From contig CM044862.1 of the NCBI GenBank assembly GCA_024500155.1, positions 27,679,501-27,743,500 on the forward strand: a stretch of DNA of 64,000 bases, written 5' to 3'. The notes under the pieces were generated by a model. The model searched no databases. It was not told the origin of the DNA and was given only the letters and a program-made list of their open reading frames with translations. Source of the DNA: Chenopodium formosanum (taxonomy: Eukaryota > Streptophyta > Magnoliopsida > Caryophyllales > Amaranthaceae). This document shows, piece by piece, positions 1-10,119 of this stretch; position 1 is the stretch's first letter, and each line of letters begins with the position of its first letter. A program made the translations under genes and the position numbers.

Positions 1-175
1 GCTAAAAAAGAGTAGAAACTCAAGCATAAAAATAAAGATTCAAAAGCGAGGTTGCACACCTTGGGGGCTTATCTAGGGTCTTGAGCCTTTATTCCCTTCT
101 TCTATAAACTTTAGCCTAACCACGTTACAACCCTTAAAAATACCTTTTGAGGTATACATACTTGTGCGAGGTTCG

Positions 176-230
176 GCTAGAGCTACGTTCGGCCTGATTC
201 CTAACGGATACGTAGGTAACCTCACATTGA
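176..230 (+). other. Conserved post-integrase noncoding block
   Basis: A block starting GAGCTACGTTCGGCCTGATT and ending in GGATACGTAGG recurs just after the integrase end of A (44851-44893) and B2 (61705-61765, minus strand), and in B1 (15962-16005). It contains CTACGT and ACGTAG arms that could pair. It is much better conserved than the surrounding noncoding DNA. Role unknown; it is a useful marker for the end of pol. Confidence 0.7.
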
Positions 231-1056
231 GGTGCGACCGTAATAAAAATGCATTCATATTCAAACTCACACACTTACACCATGATCATATCAAGGGATC
301 TCCTATGCTCATCCCTATTTATTTAGAGCTAGACTTGGGGGCTTGATCCCTACATCATTAGCTTACCTAGCCTAAGAGTCACCACCATTTGACTCTTTTC
401 AACAATATTTTCCTACACACTTAGCCTTTGCGGCCTAACTTTAGTGTCACTATCACACACTACACAGATACATGACCAAATATACTTTCCCTTAAGAACC
501 CTTTGTCATGAAATCTTAAACAACGTTGAAGCATGCCTTGTCAAAATGCCCAACATCACTCATAATCATTATTGCATCGAAGTATGAAGTGCTTAGCCTC
601 CGTGCCTAAGTTACCTAAGTACTTTCATTATCAAGTCAACTAGGATAGTTTAAGATGTTACAATCCTTGTACTGTGAGAAACAACATTTGACTAAGCTCA
701 TTCAACATGCACCTTCAAAACTTCGCTTCTTTCTTTTTCATGTCTTTCTTTTTCGGGAGAAAGTCGGTACCCTCCACAAAACTGACGGAAATTTTTTTTG
801 CTTTTTTTGCATTTTTTGAGTCACATTGGATCAACACTATGCACCCATGGGTCATAAGTCACACGTGTTATTTCACTTCGAGTCGAGTCAACCTCGAGTC
901 AATCACAGCAAGTCAAGTTTATGCCTTGAGTCGTGTCAAGTCAATGAGTCAAGCAACGCTAAACCTTAGGTCAACCCTAAGATAATTGAAGAGATTGGCA
1001 AAGTTCTATAGTAAAATATAAATACAGGTGCAACAGAATAGGGAAGACCCTACTCC
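231..1056 (+). other. P1 post-pol noncoding region
   Basis: No credible gene. The region is homologous to B1 16010-16990. At 735-810 it keeps the GAGAAAGTCGGTACCCTCC block that in full elements lies between aORF1 and the end of aORF2, so the antisense genes were deleted around it. The 92-codon frame at 707-985 is composition-driven and not conserved. Confidence 0.6.
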
Positions 1057-1150
1057 AGCGCCAGATGACAACATCTAGCGTCTGGAAATAGATTTCAGCG
1101 CCTCGCGCTAGATCACAGCGTCTGGCGATAGAGTTGATTCTTGGCGCCAG
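1057..1150 (+). repeat. A-type palindrome cluster in P1
   Basis: Several GGCGC/GCGCC half-sites (CAGCGCCAGA, CAGCGCCTCGCGCTAGA, TTGGCGCCAGA) lie within about 95 bp. They belong to the A-family palindrome word and sit where full elements have the cluster upstream of aORF2. Confidence 0.6.
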
Positions 1151-1377
1151 AGATATTTCAGCAGCGACAGAGCTCGAAGCCTCTCAGAAGGATGATTTCA
1201 ACCTCATGCAACAATTTTGGGTTCCTTGGTACGCTAGTTAACCCCTATAAGCAATTTAACATGATTAAGTAGTCGGTTTGATTACTATCGTAATAAGTGA
1301 TCGACCTGACGAAAGATCATCTCACTTAGCTTAAAGTGCCTAAGCGTTGGCTTATCACGAACATAATGGTTCACAAG

Positions 1378-1735
1378 CTCTTTTGTTCAGAGACGCGTGA
1401 ACATTTCCATCAAGATCTTTTGTTCAGAGACGCGTGGACAATCCTTTCAAGCTCTTTTGCTCAGAGACGCGTGGGCATCCTATTATCAAGCTCTTTTGTT
1501 CAGAGACGCGTGGACAATCCTTTCAAGCTCTATTGCTTAGAGACGCGTGGGCATCCTATCATCAAGCTCTTTGTTCAGAGACGCGTGGACACATCATTTA
1601 GAAGTTCATATAAAAAAAAGAAGCTCTATTGTTCAGAGACGCGTGGACATATCAAAAAAGAAAGAAGCTCTTTGTTCAGAGGCGCGTGAACATATCCAAA
1701 AAAGAGAAGCTCTTTGTTCAGAGACGAGTGAACAT
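1378..1735 (+). repeat. Degenerate tandem repeat in P1 3' UTR
   Basis: About nine copies of a unit of roughly 35-60 bp built around TTCAGAGACGCGTGGACA with variable spacers. M2 carries three copies of the same core in reverse (about 25745-25835). Tandem repeats between pol and the PPT are a known trait of Ogre/Tat elements. Confidence 0.8.
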
Positions 1736-1790
1736 CAAAGCAGCAAGATGATGTTCCCTAGATTGTGGAGAGTTGTCAAAAACAACTGAG

Positions 1791-1960
1791 GATTGTTTCA
1801 AGCGAAGCAATCTTTGATAGTATTCCCTTGGACGTGGAATATTATCAAAGCGGAAGAGGATTGTTTCAAGTGAAGCAATCTTCGATAGTATTCCCTTAGA
1901 CGTGGAATGTTATCAAAGCGGAAGAGGATAGTTTCAAGCGAAGCAATCTTCTATATTGGA
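1791..1960 (+). repeat. 68-bp tandem repeat, about 2.5 copies
   Basis: Units start at about 1791, 1859 and 1927. Each contains GATAGTATTCC, a short loop, then GGAATATTATC, an 11-bp inverted repeat with one mismatch. Element A carries four copies of a homologous 68-bp unit (50921-51190). Confidence 0.8.
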
Positions 1961-2241
1961 GGTAGTTACAAGCGTAGCGGTTTTCAAGCGGGATGGCATT
2001 CTCTTGGCAGGAGGTTGTCAAAACAACAAGGATACATCAGCAAATCGATTACCTTCAGAGACGTGTGCTTGACGGTGCAAGATACGCATTTCTTAACTCT
2101 TTTATCTGTTTAACTAATGCTAGTTTTTCAGGTATCGGCGTTACAAGAGTGATTTAGGATCGAAGAACGTTCTGAATCATTCTCCGTCCCTATCGATACT
2201 TTGACTTTTGTTTTCGAAACTCGGGTTCTCCAAACTAAGTC

Positions 2242-2255
2242 AAAGTGGGGGCTTC
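2242..2255 (+). other. Polypurine tract of P1
   Basis: AAAGTGGGGGCTTC ends immediately before the LTR TG. The same 14-mer precedes the 3' LTRs of A, B1, M2 and B2. It is the plus-strand primer for reverse transcription. Confidence 0.85.
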
Positions 2256-4150
2256 TGTAGACACCCATTTGTGTCTCCTCAAAACCAAACCTGGTGATGA
2301 GTACCTTTCACGTCGAATCATAATCGAATGAAGTGAAAGTGTGGAAAGTTTAGTGTTGCGGATAGTTTTAATTTCTTTTCTCTTCTCTAAAAAACTTATT
2401 TTAAGAAAACAGCCAATATAGTTTGGTTGGTCCATGATATGGGTCCAATAGTAGTGTAGTTGGATGGGGATTGACAAGAGCTTTCCAACGATATATTATA
2501 AGCCCAATTCCGATGAATATTGAGGAAGTTATGGCCGATTTACTAAACTGGGCCCGGTTTGAGCCTTATATGCGGCCCAATGATCTAGGGGAGGGCCTAA
2601 TACAGATTTATCATTCCTAATTCAATTAGCATTGATAAATTGACTTTTGTTGACTTTTTAGAGTTTTAAATAGAATCAAAGAACATTTTTGAGGGAAATA
2701 CGATTTTATCCTCCTGTACGGCAATTTTAATCTGATTTTAAGAAAACGCGTGAATTTCTGAATCAGCGCCAAACGCCAGCTGTAGCGCCTGGCGCTACGC
2801 TTGGCGCCTGGCGCTAATGTTGGCGTCTGGCGCCAATAGCCAGCGTTGGCGCTAATCAGATTTTATCTGCGCCATAACTCTATTTTTGATATTTTATCTT
2901 TTTGGCTGATTTTCTTTATAAATAACGTCGTAAAACTTCGTTTTGATCATCAACATTCACCTACAATCATCAATTTTAATCAATTCTCATCAATTCTTAT
3001 TCTTACCAATTCTCATCAACTCTCATCAAGATTTTCTTGATTACTCTCTCTTTCTCTTTTCTAAACTAGCTTTTTCTAAAATACAAAATTCCGCATTCAT
3101 TAGATCTAAATACACCAAGCCATATTCGAAGTTGCCTTCGCCCTAGACGTGAAAGGTTTAATTTATGAGGGTTTGGTCCCAAATCTCTATTTCAATAATT
3201 ATTTAATTTTATTGTTTTGCTTATTATTTTCCTTCAAGTTACTAACGCGTGTATTTTGTTGTTAGAAAGAGGTATGAGGCATCAAAGTAAGTATTTTAAT
3301 GGTTTTTATTGATGTTATGATGTTGAAATCATGTTTAGGTTGTTATTATGATATTCCTAGTATCATGTCTAGGGTAACTTTAATATTAAGTATGATTAAA
3401 AGTATGATGCCTTTTATGTTCTTCCTAATATTTATGATTATTAGTATCATGTTAGGGCTTAATATATGATTTTTATTGCTTAGTGACTTGCTAGGGTTTG
3501 TTATTAATCTTGTTAGTATCATGCCTAGAATCCTGCTATTATTATGCTTTAACATAATTCATGATTATTTTTATAATTGTTTTGATTATGATTATTGTTA
3601 TTATTTTAATGATTATTATTATGTTGCTTGATATATATTTATTGTTATTGCTTTATCACACCTTTTATGCATGTTTAAAGGGAATTTGTACTTGTAATCA
3701 CGCTTAATAAGATAATTTAGTAATCTTGTTAGGGTTAATATGATTATAATTCAAGTGATCGCCAATAACACATTTATTTGTGCATTAACATTCAACCAAC
3801 ATATATAAACAGGTTTAGGGTAATCCTATTGATTGCATGTTAGTCGGAAAGTGCACATGAATACGATCAGAATAAAGTAGAGGCCTATTATTAGGGCAGG
3901 TTCAATCTCTTTTAGGTTGGATTTGTACCTTCATCCCCGAACCTTATTTGGTTTAAGACCTTATGGAGTTGTCGATCTCTTGGATCGTTATGGGGTGTAA
4001 CCTTCACCTCGTGAACGATTTACAAGTTCCTAAAAAAACTTGTTGGCGACTCTTTTGCTCTATCTTCTTCCCCTTTGGACGCCACCGTACTTTAGTGTAT
4101 GATCACAGTGGGGTTCAAGCTAGGGGTTAACTCTTGAAATATTCCCTACA
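2256..4150 (+). repeat. 3' LTR of P1 (A-like family)
   Basis: About 1.9 kb, TGTAGACACC...CCCTACA, colinear with the LTRs of A. It contains the palindrome cluster, a TATA box and, near the 3' end, the hairpin plus partial PBS copy (around 4031-4060). No protein-coding frame is supported. Confidence 0.9.
2763..2924 (+). promoter_or_regulatory. LTR promoter: A-type palindromes plus TATA box
   Basis: A perfect 15-bp palindrome TAGCGCCTGGCGCTA lies at 2783-2797 and TGGCGCCTGGCGCTA at 2802-2816, with further half-sites to about 2870. TATAAATA follows at 2917-2924. The arrangement matches the LTRs of A. Confidence 0.65.
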
Positions 4151-5086
4151 TTTCTGCGATCCTAAATCATTCTTGTAATGCCGATATCTGCAAACTAGCG
4201 TTAGTTAAACATATAAAAGAGTTAAGAAATTCCTATCTTGCACCGTCGAGCACACGTCTCTGCAGTAACTCATTTTATTGACAATCTTCCTCAAGCTAGG
4301 GGATACCGCCTTAAGACTACCATGCTTGCAGTTGTCTTTAATTTCCGTTGTTTTTTGACCATCTTCCGCATCCTAGGGAATATGATCGAAGATAACTTCT
4401 CTTGAAATCATCTACTGCTTTTGACAACCTTACACATCCTAGGGAACGTCGTCGAAGATAACTTCGCTTGAAGTCATCCTCAGTTTTATGTGACAACCCT
4501 CCGCAAGATAGGGAACGCCGTCGAAGATAACTCCGCTTGCAGCCATCTTCAGTTGTTGCGTTAATATTCCGAAGAAAATTACCGAAAACCAACGCTTGTT
4601 GATCCTTAAAGCTCGCTTGAACTTTGCTGTTGTGATATTTGCTGAAATATTCACGGTGCAAGTACGTCAGCGCATTTTGCTGCTTGTGAACCATTACGTT
4701 GGTGCCTTTGCATGCTTATGAACCATTACTTCGGGGCCTTTGCGAAAAAATCTAACCCAATTATGCTTAATTCACTTTGTTTGTCGAATTTTATGCCTTG
4801 AAATTGCTGGATTATGTATTTATATCATGTTTAGAGCCTTTTGAGACTTTTTTTTACTCAATTTGGTGAAGAGATAAGCAAATTGCCATTGTTGAACCCC
4901 TTGAGTTCATGAGAACAATATGACTTGTTCTTCATGTTTTTGCTAGCCATTCTTGTCAAAATTTGTCACAATATTTGACATAGTATTGCAAGAAATTGTT
5001 TGATTGTTGAAAATTGCCATTTATGCTTGAATTGAAATCATGCTCTGTTTTAGCACTACATACGCTGTTTTTTCAAACATAATATC
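4151..5086 (-). other. M1 3' UTR / upstream region of aORF2
   Basis: The region is colinear in reverse with the 3' UTR of A (about 49840-51420) and with M2 25520-27100. It includes three degenerate repeats with AGGGAAYRYCGTCGAAGATAA cores (4370-4560). No gene. The frames at 4338-4694 are reverse readings of these repeats. Confidence 0.65.
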
Positions 5087-5107
5087 ATGCGACTAGGCGA
5101 ACCTTAG
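5087..5107 (+). promoter_or_regulatory. Conserved upstream mini-ORF of aORF2 (M1)
   Basis: ATG CGA CTA GGC GAA CCT TAG encodes MRLGEP, 43 bp before the aORF2 start. It is conserved in M2 (27107-27127), B2 (56141-56161, MRLGEL) and, extended, in A (49832-49794, minus). In most copies it lies inside a potential hairpin with arms ATAGTATC and GATACTAT; here the left arm is degraded to ATAATATC. Confidence 0.55.
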
Positions 5108-5150
5108 ATACTATAAACCCTTAATTTTCTAGTATTTTGCATAATATAGC

Positions 5151-7495
5151 ATGGCTAGACGACGAGGTTCGGGTTCTCGTTCTCGTTCTAGGGAGGCTCA
5201 TCGGGAGGACGATCCCATTGACGCTGGCGTTGGGATCTCTTCTTCCCTAGGGAAGTTTCCAGAGTGGGACGAGCGCACTCTGTATTTCGCGCCTGAGTTC
5301 CATATTTCAGAGCACGTCCGACAAGGGATTCAGAGTGGGAGGGTCCATAGCCATGGTTCTGGCAACACGACCATCGACTCTTTGTACGATACTTACTTCC
5401 GCAACCATAACGGTCTGCGCCTTCTGTGGGAGTCATGTGGCTTGACTCCTTTGCTGCGAGCCACTCAGGCTATGTACTCTTTCGAACAGAGTCACTATGT
5501 AGTCCGAGCTTTGGTGGAGTTCTTTTGGGACACCACCAACACCTTCCATTTTCCTTGGGGTGAGATGACTGAAACTCCTGCTGACTTCATTCTCATCACG
5601 GAATTGGAGTTTACTTCGGTGCCGCTTCTTTTCGATAGCAAGATCACTGTCTTTTCTCCAGAAGTACTGGAGCTGCTGGGCTCTACCACCATTCGGACTC
5701 ATGCTGAGCCTGATCTGACGCAGCTTAGCACTAGATGCATTCGCTGGAGCACGCTTGCGGTGGCCTTTCAAGATAGTGCGACAACCCTACAGCAGCAGGT
5801 GCACATTTCTGCTCTTATCTTGTTGTCATCAGGGACCTTTTCACCTGATAGAGGAAGACGAGTGCTACTCTACTACCTGCCTTTTGTTCGCGACCTTGCT
5901 ACGGTCAAGTCGTATGATTGGGCCAGCTTGGCCTATGCAAACTTCCTAGTCGAACTGCGACTTGCTTGTCGTTATAGCTCCTTCGAGGGAGATATCGCGC
6001 TTTCCAGCTTTTGGAGAGGCGTAGAGGTACACTTTATTTCTTTTAAAGTTAGCTCTAGATCTATTTTGGCATTTGTTGACATTTCTTTATTTTCATAGAT
6101 CTGGTTCTACGAGTTCTTTATTTTCATAGACCTTCACCTCGCGAGCTCCCCGTTGATGCCGGTTGGGGAGGTTGTCACAGTGCGGATGTTACTACTAGGC
6201 GCATTCGAGAGTTGATCCTCTCGGTATGTTCCTTAAACGATTGCCTTTTTATATCTTTAGAAGGATTTTATTTTATGACTATGCATTTTATAGGAGTCGG
6301 CCGTGGTGTTTCGACTTTGGCCGATTTTAACATTTTCTACGCTTGCTGCACAATACACCGCTCAACGTCGGTACTTCCATGGGACGTATGAGGATGCAGT
6401 GTATCTAGGCGAGAAAGTGGCTATTCAATACTCCTCAGAGGCCTTCGTTGTTCCATCTCTCCCTCCTCGGCATTTATTCGATAAGACGAGGTTGAGGACT
6501 TTGGCGAGTAGGGCGCCATAGGGCACACCTTGGCGGACGTACGCTAGTTCGGAGCTATGCTACATAGAGGCACTGCTGTCGCTCTTGGCTCCACCACTTG
6601 TTTTGCTAAAGGGAGGAGAGGAGGTATTCTTTATCTTGTGTATTTGTCTCTTGTATAGCCCCAAAGTAGATATTGATTACCTAGTTTATTTTGTAGGATG
6701 TGCGCGCGGAGCTTGTTGCTCCTCCTGTGTCCATTACTTATCAGGGGATGTATGGCCCAGTTGAGGAGATGATTCCTCAGGCTCCTCCGGATCACCGCTT
6801 TATTGAGCAGTCGATACCACGGCACCAGACTTGGGTGAGTCATTTATTTGCCTTTTTTACTTGCACATATATGTTTGATTGTTACTGACTTGTCTCTTGA
6901 CATTTCTCTCGCGAGGTGGTAACGAGGATGGCAAGAGGTTTGGATGCCTTTCGTTACCAGCTGGTGAGATTGAGGGATCGAGCTTCTTGTCGTCGTGACG
7001 ACACTGCAGAGGTATTTCTCTTATCCTTATCTCATGCTTTATTTACCCATTTATTATTTGACATGGTTTAATTTTGCAGGGACCTCCTATTCATCCTCCG
7101 CACACTCGGGCGAGACCTGAGGCTAGGAAAGAGAGGTCCGACTCGAGGCGTCGTCGTACCTCTTCCAGAAATGAGGGTAGCCGATCGGAGACGACTCCAC
7201 CTAAAAGACAGGAGGGTTCAGGCTCTTCGTCTGAGGGTGCATATGCTAGGCCGACAGGCCAAGGAGGCGTGCCATCGACTCCTTCAGGGGTGGTGGGACG
7301 TACGAGGTTGGCTAGTCGTCGCGGCAGCCTCAGGCGTTGGCTATTCAGCTCTAAAGTGAGCCTGGATGGGCTGGCCCTACTCTGTCGATCCCGACTGTCG
7401 ACGATCCGAGAACCGGTGAGGGGCATACTTCATGATCTACCTTATTCTTTGACACTTTGGGAGTGCCTCCCCATTTGCGTCCCCCGGCACTTTAG
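5151..7495 (+). pseudogene. aORF2 of M1: plant-mobile-domain-like antisense gene
   Basis: A multi-exon antisense gene. Exon 1 (5151-6026) encodes 292 codons with an Arg/Ser-rich start. The core FFWDTTNTFHFPWGEM, at about residues 124-139, is followed by TP.DF.LIT.LEFTS, which resembles the plant mobile domain. Later exons run 6099-6223, 6294-6623, 6697-6834, about 6915-7011 and 7080-7495, with GT donors and mostly AG acceptors conserved in M2 and A. The intron 4 acceptor, CAG in M2, is CAT here. The last exon is basic and Ser-rich and has shifted frame, so the stop of other copies (TAG at 7493-7495) is no longer in frame. Function unknown; plant mobile domains occur in transposon-derived silencing factors such as MAIL1. 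Confidence 0.65.
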
Positions 7496-7663
7496 TTGTA
7501 CCTGTGTTTATTTTATTTGACTTGTCGGACTTTGCTAATTTGTATTATACAACTTCTATAATAGACACATTGTATATACAACTTTATTATGCTTATTTTA
7601 TCTTTGCATTTTATTTTTTATTTTATGTGCATGTGAGTATGTGAAAAAATGATGACTAATTTA

Positions 7664-7746
7664 TGCGCAAAAAATTTTCGTCATTTTTATTATTAATGGA
7701 GGTTATCCGACTTTCTCCCCCAAAAAGAAAAAATGAAAAATAAAAT
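7664..7746 (+). other. Conserved block downstream of aORF2 (M1)
   Basis: The segment around GGTTATCCGACTTTCTCCCC is conserved after aORF2 in M2 (31925-32010), A (47160-47245, reverse) and B2 (59095-59150). It persists in P1 and B1, which lack the antisense genes. It may be the aORF2 3' end or a retroelement signal. Confidence 0.55.
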
Positions 7747-8304
7747 CTGACTAACTGTAGGCACCAAAAAATGTCTCCCCAAAACCAAACCCGTTGATGA
7801 ACACCTTTCACCGCCATTATTGGTCGGATTGAGTATTTAATCTTTGGAGTTCTCAAATACATGTTCTATCCAATATATTTCATGAATCAATCCAATTTCT
7901 AGCTCATTTCCCTAAACCATAACCTATTTTCCACTTTTCGTGTCCACATCGCAAAACCAAGAGAAACTGATTTTATGGATATACAATTTTGATCCAATTA
8001 TTATTTTGTTGGATATTCCTTTAAATAAGATTCCCAACCATATATCATAAGCCCAATTCCGAGCTATATTAAAAAAGATATGAGCAAAACACTAAACTCG
8101 GCCTAAAACCGACACCTTTCCACTAAAACGGACATATCTTAAAATATACAAATCATTTAAACCTGATTCTAATAGGGTTGGAAAGTAGTCTTGATAAGAT
8201 TTCCAATGATATATTATATGCCTTATTCCGAGTTACGGATCAAAAGTTATGATTATTTTAAAAACGGGTAAAAAACTGAAATTACCGAGCAACAGCTAAA
8301 ATGT

Positions 8305-8768
8305 TGCGACGCGGCAAATGCTGACGTGTCACGGGGCTTTTTTCCGTGACACGATGCCCTTTTGTATAATTCTTCACATTTAATCCACCGTGTCACGGGA
8401 TTTTACACCGTGTCACGAGATTTTTCACTATGTCGCGGTGTAATTTCCCGTATCACGGTGCCCATTCCGTGACACGGGGATATTCCGTGTAATTTCCACG
8501 TACTTTCTACACCATGACACGGCATACTGCACTATGCCACGGTGGACAATACTGTGTTACGGCATGTCTTCCCGTGTCACGGTGCACATCTCGTGACACG
8601 GGATTGCTCTGTGTTTTCTCCGCATAATCCTTAAACGCGTTTTCACTTCCCGTAACTTAATTATTTCCCGCGTCACTCAGTTTTCCCCCGTGTCACGGGA
8701 TCTTCCCCTGTCTGACGGTGCTTGGCACCGTGTCACGGTGCTCTTTGCTATGACACGATGTTATTTTT

Positions 8769-8810
<42 letters not shown>

Positions 8811-8857
8811 CTTTTTAGGGTTCCGCGTGTTCCCTCTTCTCATTTTCCCTATAAATA
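8305..8857 (+). promoter_or_regulatory. LTR promoter: B-type palindrome array plus TATA box
   Basis: More than a dozen copies or half-copies of CCGTGWCACGG occur between 8305 and 8755, for example a perfect CACCGTGTCACGGTG at 8726-8740. A T run and TATAAATA at 8850-8857 follow. The same order occurs in the 3' LTR (CACCGTGTCACGGTG at 18678-18692, TATA at 18780-18787). Confidence 0.7.
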
Positions 8858-9742
8858 GGACCCCCCTCTCTGCAGTTCGGGGCACCAATAATCATTCTCT
8901 CTCACCTTACACCAAAAATCATTCTCTTCTTCCTCTTTAACCTAATTTCTAGCCTCCTTATTCTTCCATAATAATTCCCCTAAGCGCTCCAAGAAGTCCA
9001 TACTTAACCTGAGGTTCCGTCCTTAAACCAAGGCGTGATAGGTACATATAACTGAGGGTTTGGACCAAATCAAATCTAAATTTATTTAATCTAATTTTCA
9101 TTTGATTTATATTTTTTTTATTGAAGTTACTAACAGTTTATTCATGATGTAGCAATTTAAAGGAACACGCAGAATGTGAGTAATTAATTAATTTAATTAC
9201 TCTTATTTTATTTTAATATTGCTAGTATCATGATTAGGTTAATTTATTATTCGATTTGACTAACATTATTATTGTTGAATTGCTTCCAATATTAATGTTT
9301 ATTATATTATATTATTTATGATCACTATATTGCATGTTTAAAGGAAATATGTAATTGAAAATCACGCCTAATAAGATAATTTGGATGACCGGTTTAGGTT
9401 CCTTTTTAATCTTGTTATTAATTCAAGTGATCACGATATTTTAGAATAATGTGTTGCATTAATATTAAACCAATTTAGCTTAATAATAGGTTGGAGCAAA
9501 TTGAATCTTTGTTTGTATGCCTTTGAGATCGCAGGAATGCTTTTCACAATAAGAATCGAATAGAGGCCAATACGGGCGAATGTGACTCCATGGCTCACTT
9601 CGTACCATCATCCCCGATCCTCCTTTTGTGGTTCCGAACCATATGGAGTTAGTAATCTCATGGATTATGAATGGGGTGTAACCTTCATGGGTCAATCGTT
9701 GTCCCTTAATCGTGGTAGCCTTTTATGATCCGTGAAGGGTTT

Positions 9743-9773
9743 ACAAGTTCCTTAAAAACTTGTTGGCGGCTAC
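9743..9773 (+). other. Conserved LTR hairpin with partial PBS copy (B1)
   Basis: ACAAGTT, a 7-nt loop and AACTTGT are followed directly by TGGCGGCTAC, close to the PBS start TGGCGACTCC about 110 bp downstream. The same arrangement is in every LTR here (for example 36133-36162 in A). It lies in the downstream part of the LTR, so it is probably transcribed. Confidence 0.6.
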
Positions 9774-9880
9774 CTACTTTCCTTGTCCCTAATCGTATAT
9801 GTCAATTTTCACTTTCTATGAGTGCCAAGCATATTCACACATGCTTTAACGTAGGCGCACTTCGAGCGACGCCTACAATT

Positions 9881-9898
9881 TGGCGACTCCACCGGGGA
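9881..9898 (+). other. Primer-binding site of B1 (tRNA-Arg)
   Basis: TGGCGACTCCACCGGGGA lies 3 nt after the LTR end. It is complementary to the 3' end of plant tRNA-Arg(ACG), which ends in CCCCAGTGGAGTCG plus CCA, with one mismatch. tRNA-Arg priming is typical of Tat/Ogre elements. Confidence 0.85.
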
Positions 9899-10119
9899 GG
9901 ATTCTTGGTTATTTATCGATTTGAGTGATCGGTATTTAATTAAGATGAGTGGATGAGACTTGAAAGTTTCTTGAAAAATATTCCTGTGATTAATTTGGCA
10001 TTGTTGCATAAGCATAGACGTTTTAACGTCGCATTTAGGTCTGTCTCGTAGGAAAAAATGAATAACTTGATTGCGTACGAAGGAAAACAGGGCACCAGTT
10101 AGATTGTCTGACTGCCGTG
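9899..10119 (+). other. B1 leader, first part
   Basis: Untranslated leader between the PBS and the solo-LTR insertion; 10115-10119 is the left CCGTG target duplication. No gene seen. Confidence 0.6.

Larger units (their letters stand above)
1..4150 (+). mobile_element. P1: 3' part of a Tat-lineage Ty3/gypsy element
   Basis: Plus-strand LTR retrotransposon entering from the left edge. It shows the post-pol noncoding region, a tandem-repeat 3' UTR, a polypurine tract and a complete 3' LTR. Positions 1-985 align block by block with the post-gag region of the gag-only element B1 (about 15840-16990), so P1 also seems to lack the two antisense genes. Its right end abuts, at 4151, the 3' UTR of element M1 in opposite orientation, so P1 probably inserted into M1. 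The other end is outside the window, so the target-site duplication cannot be tested. Confidence 0.8.
7756..9877 (+). repeat. 5' LTR of B1
   Basis: About 2.1 kb, TGTAGGCACC...CGCCTACA. It pairs with 17709-19821, is colinear with the solo LTR 27171-29383 and runs in reverse in B2. It includes a long T run at about 8769-8809. The differences from the 3' LTR show the insertion is not very recent. Confidence 0.92.
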
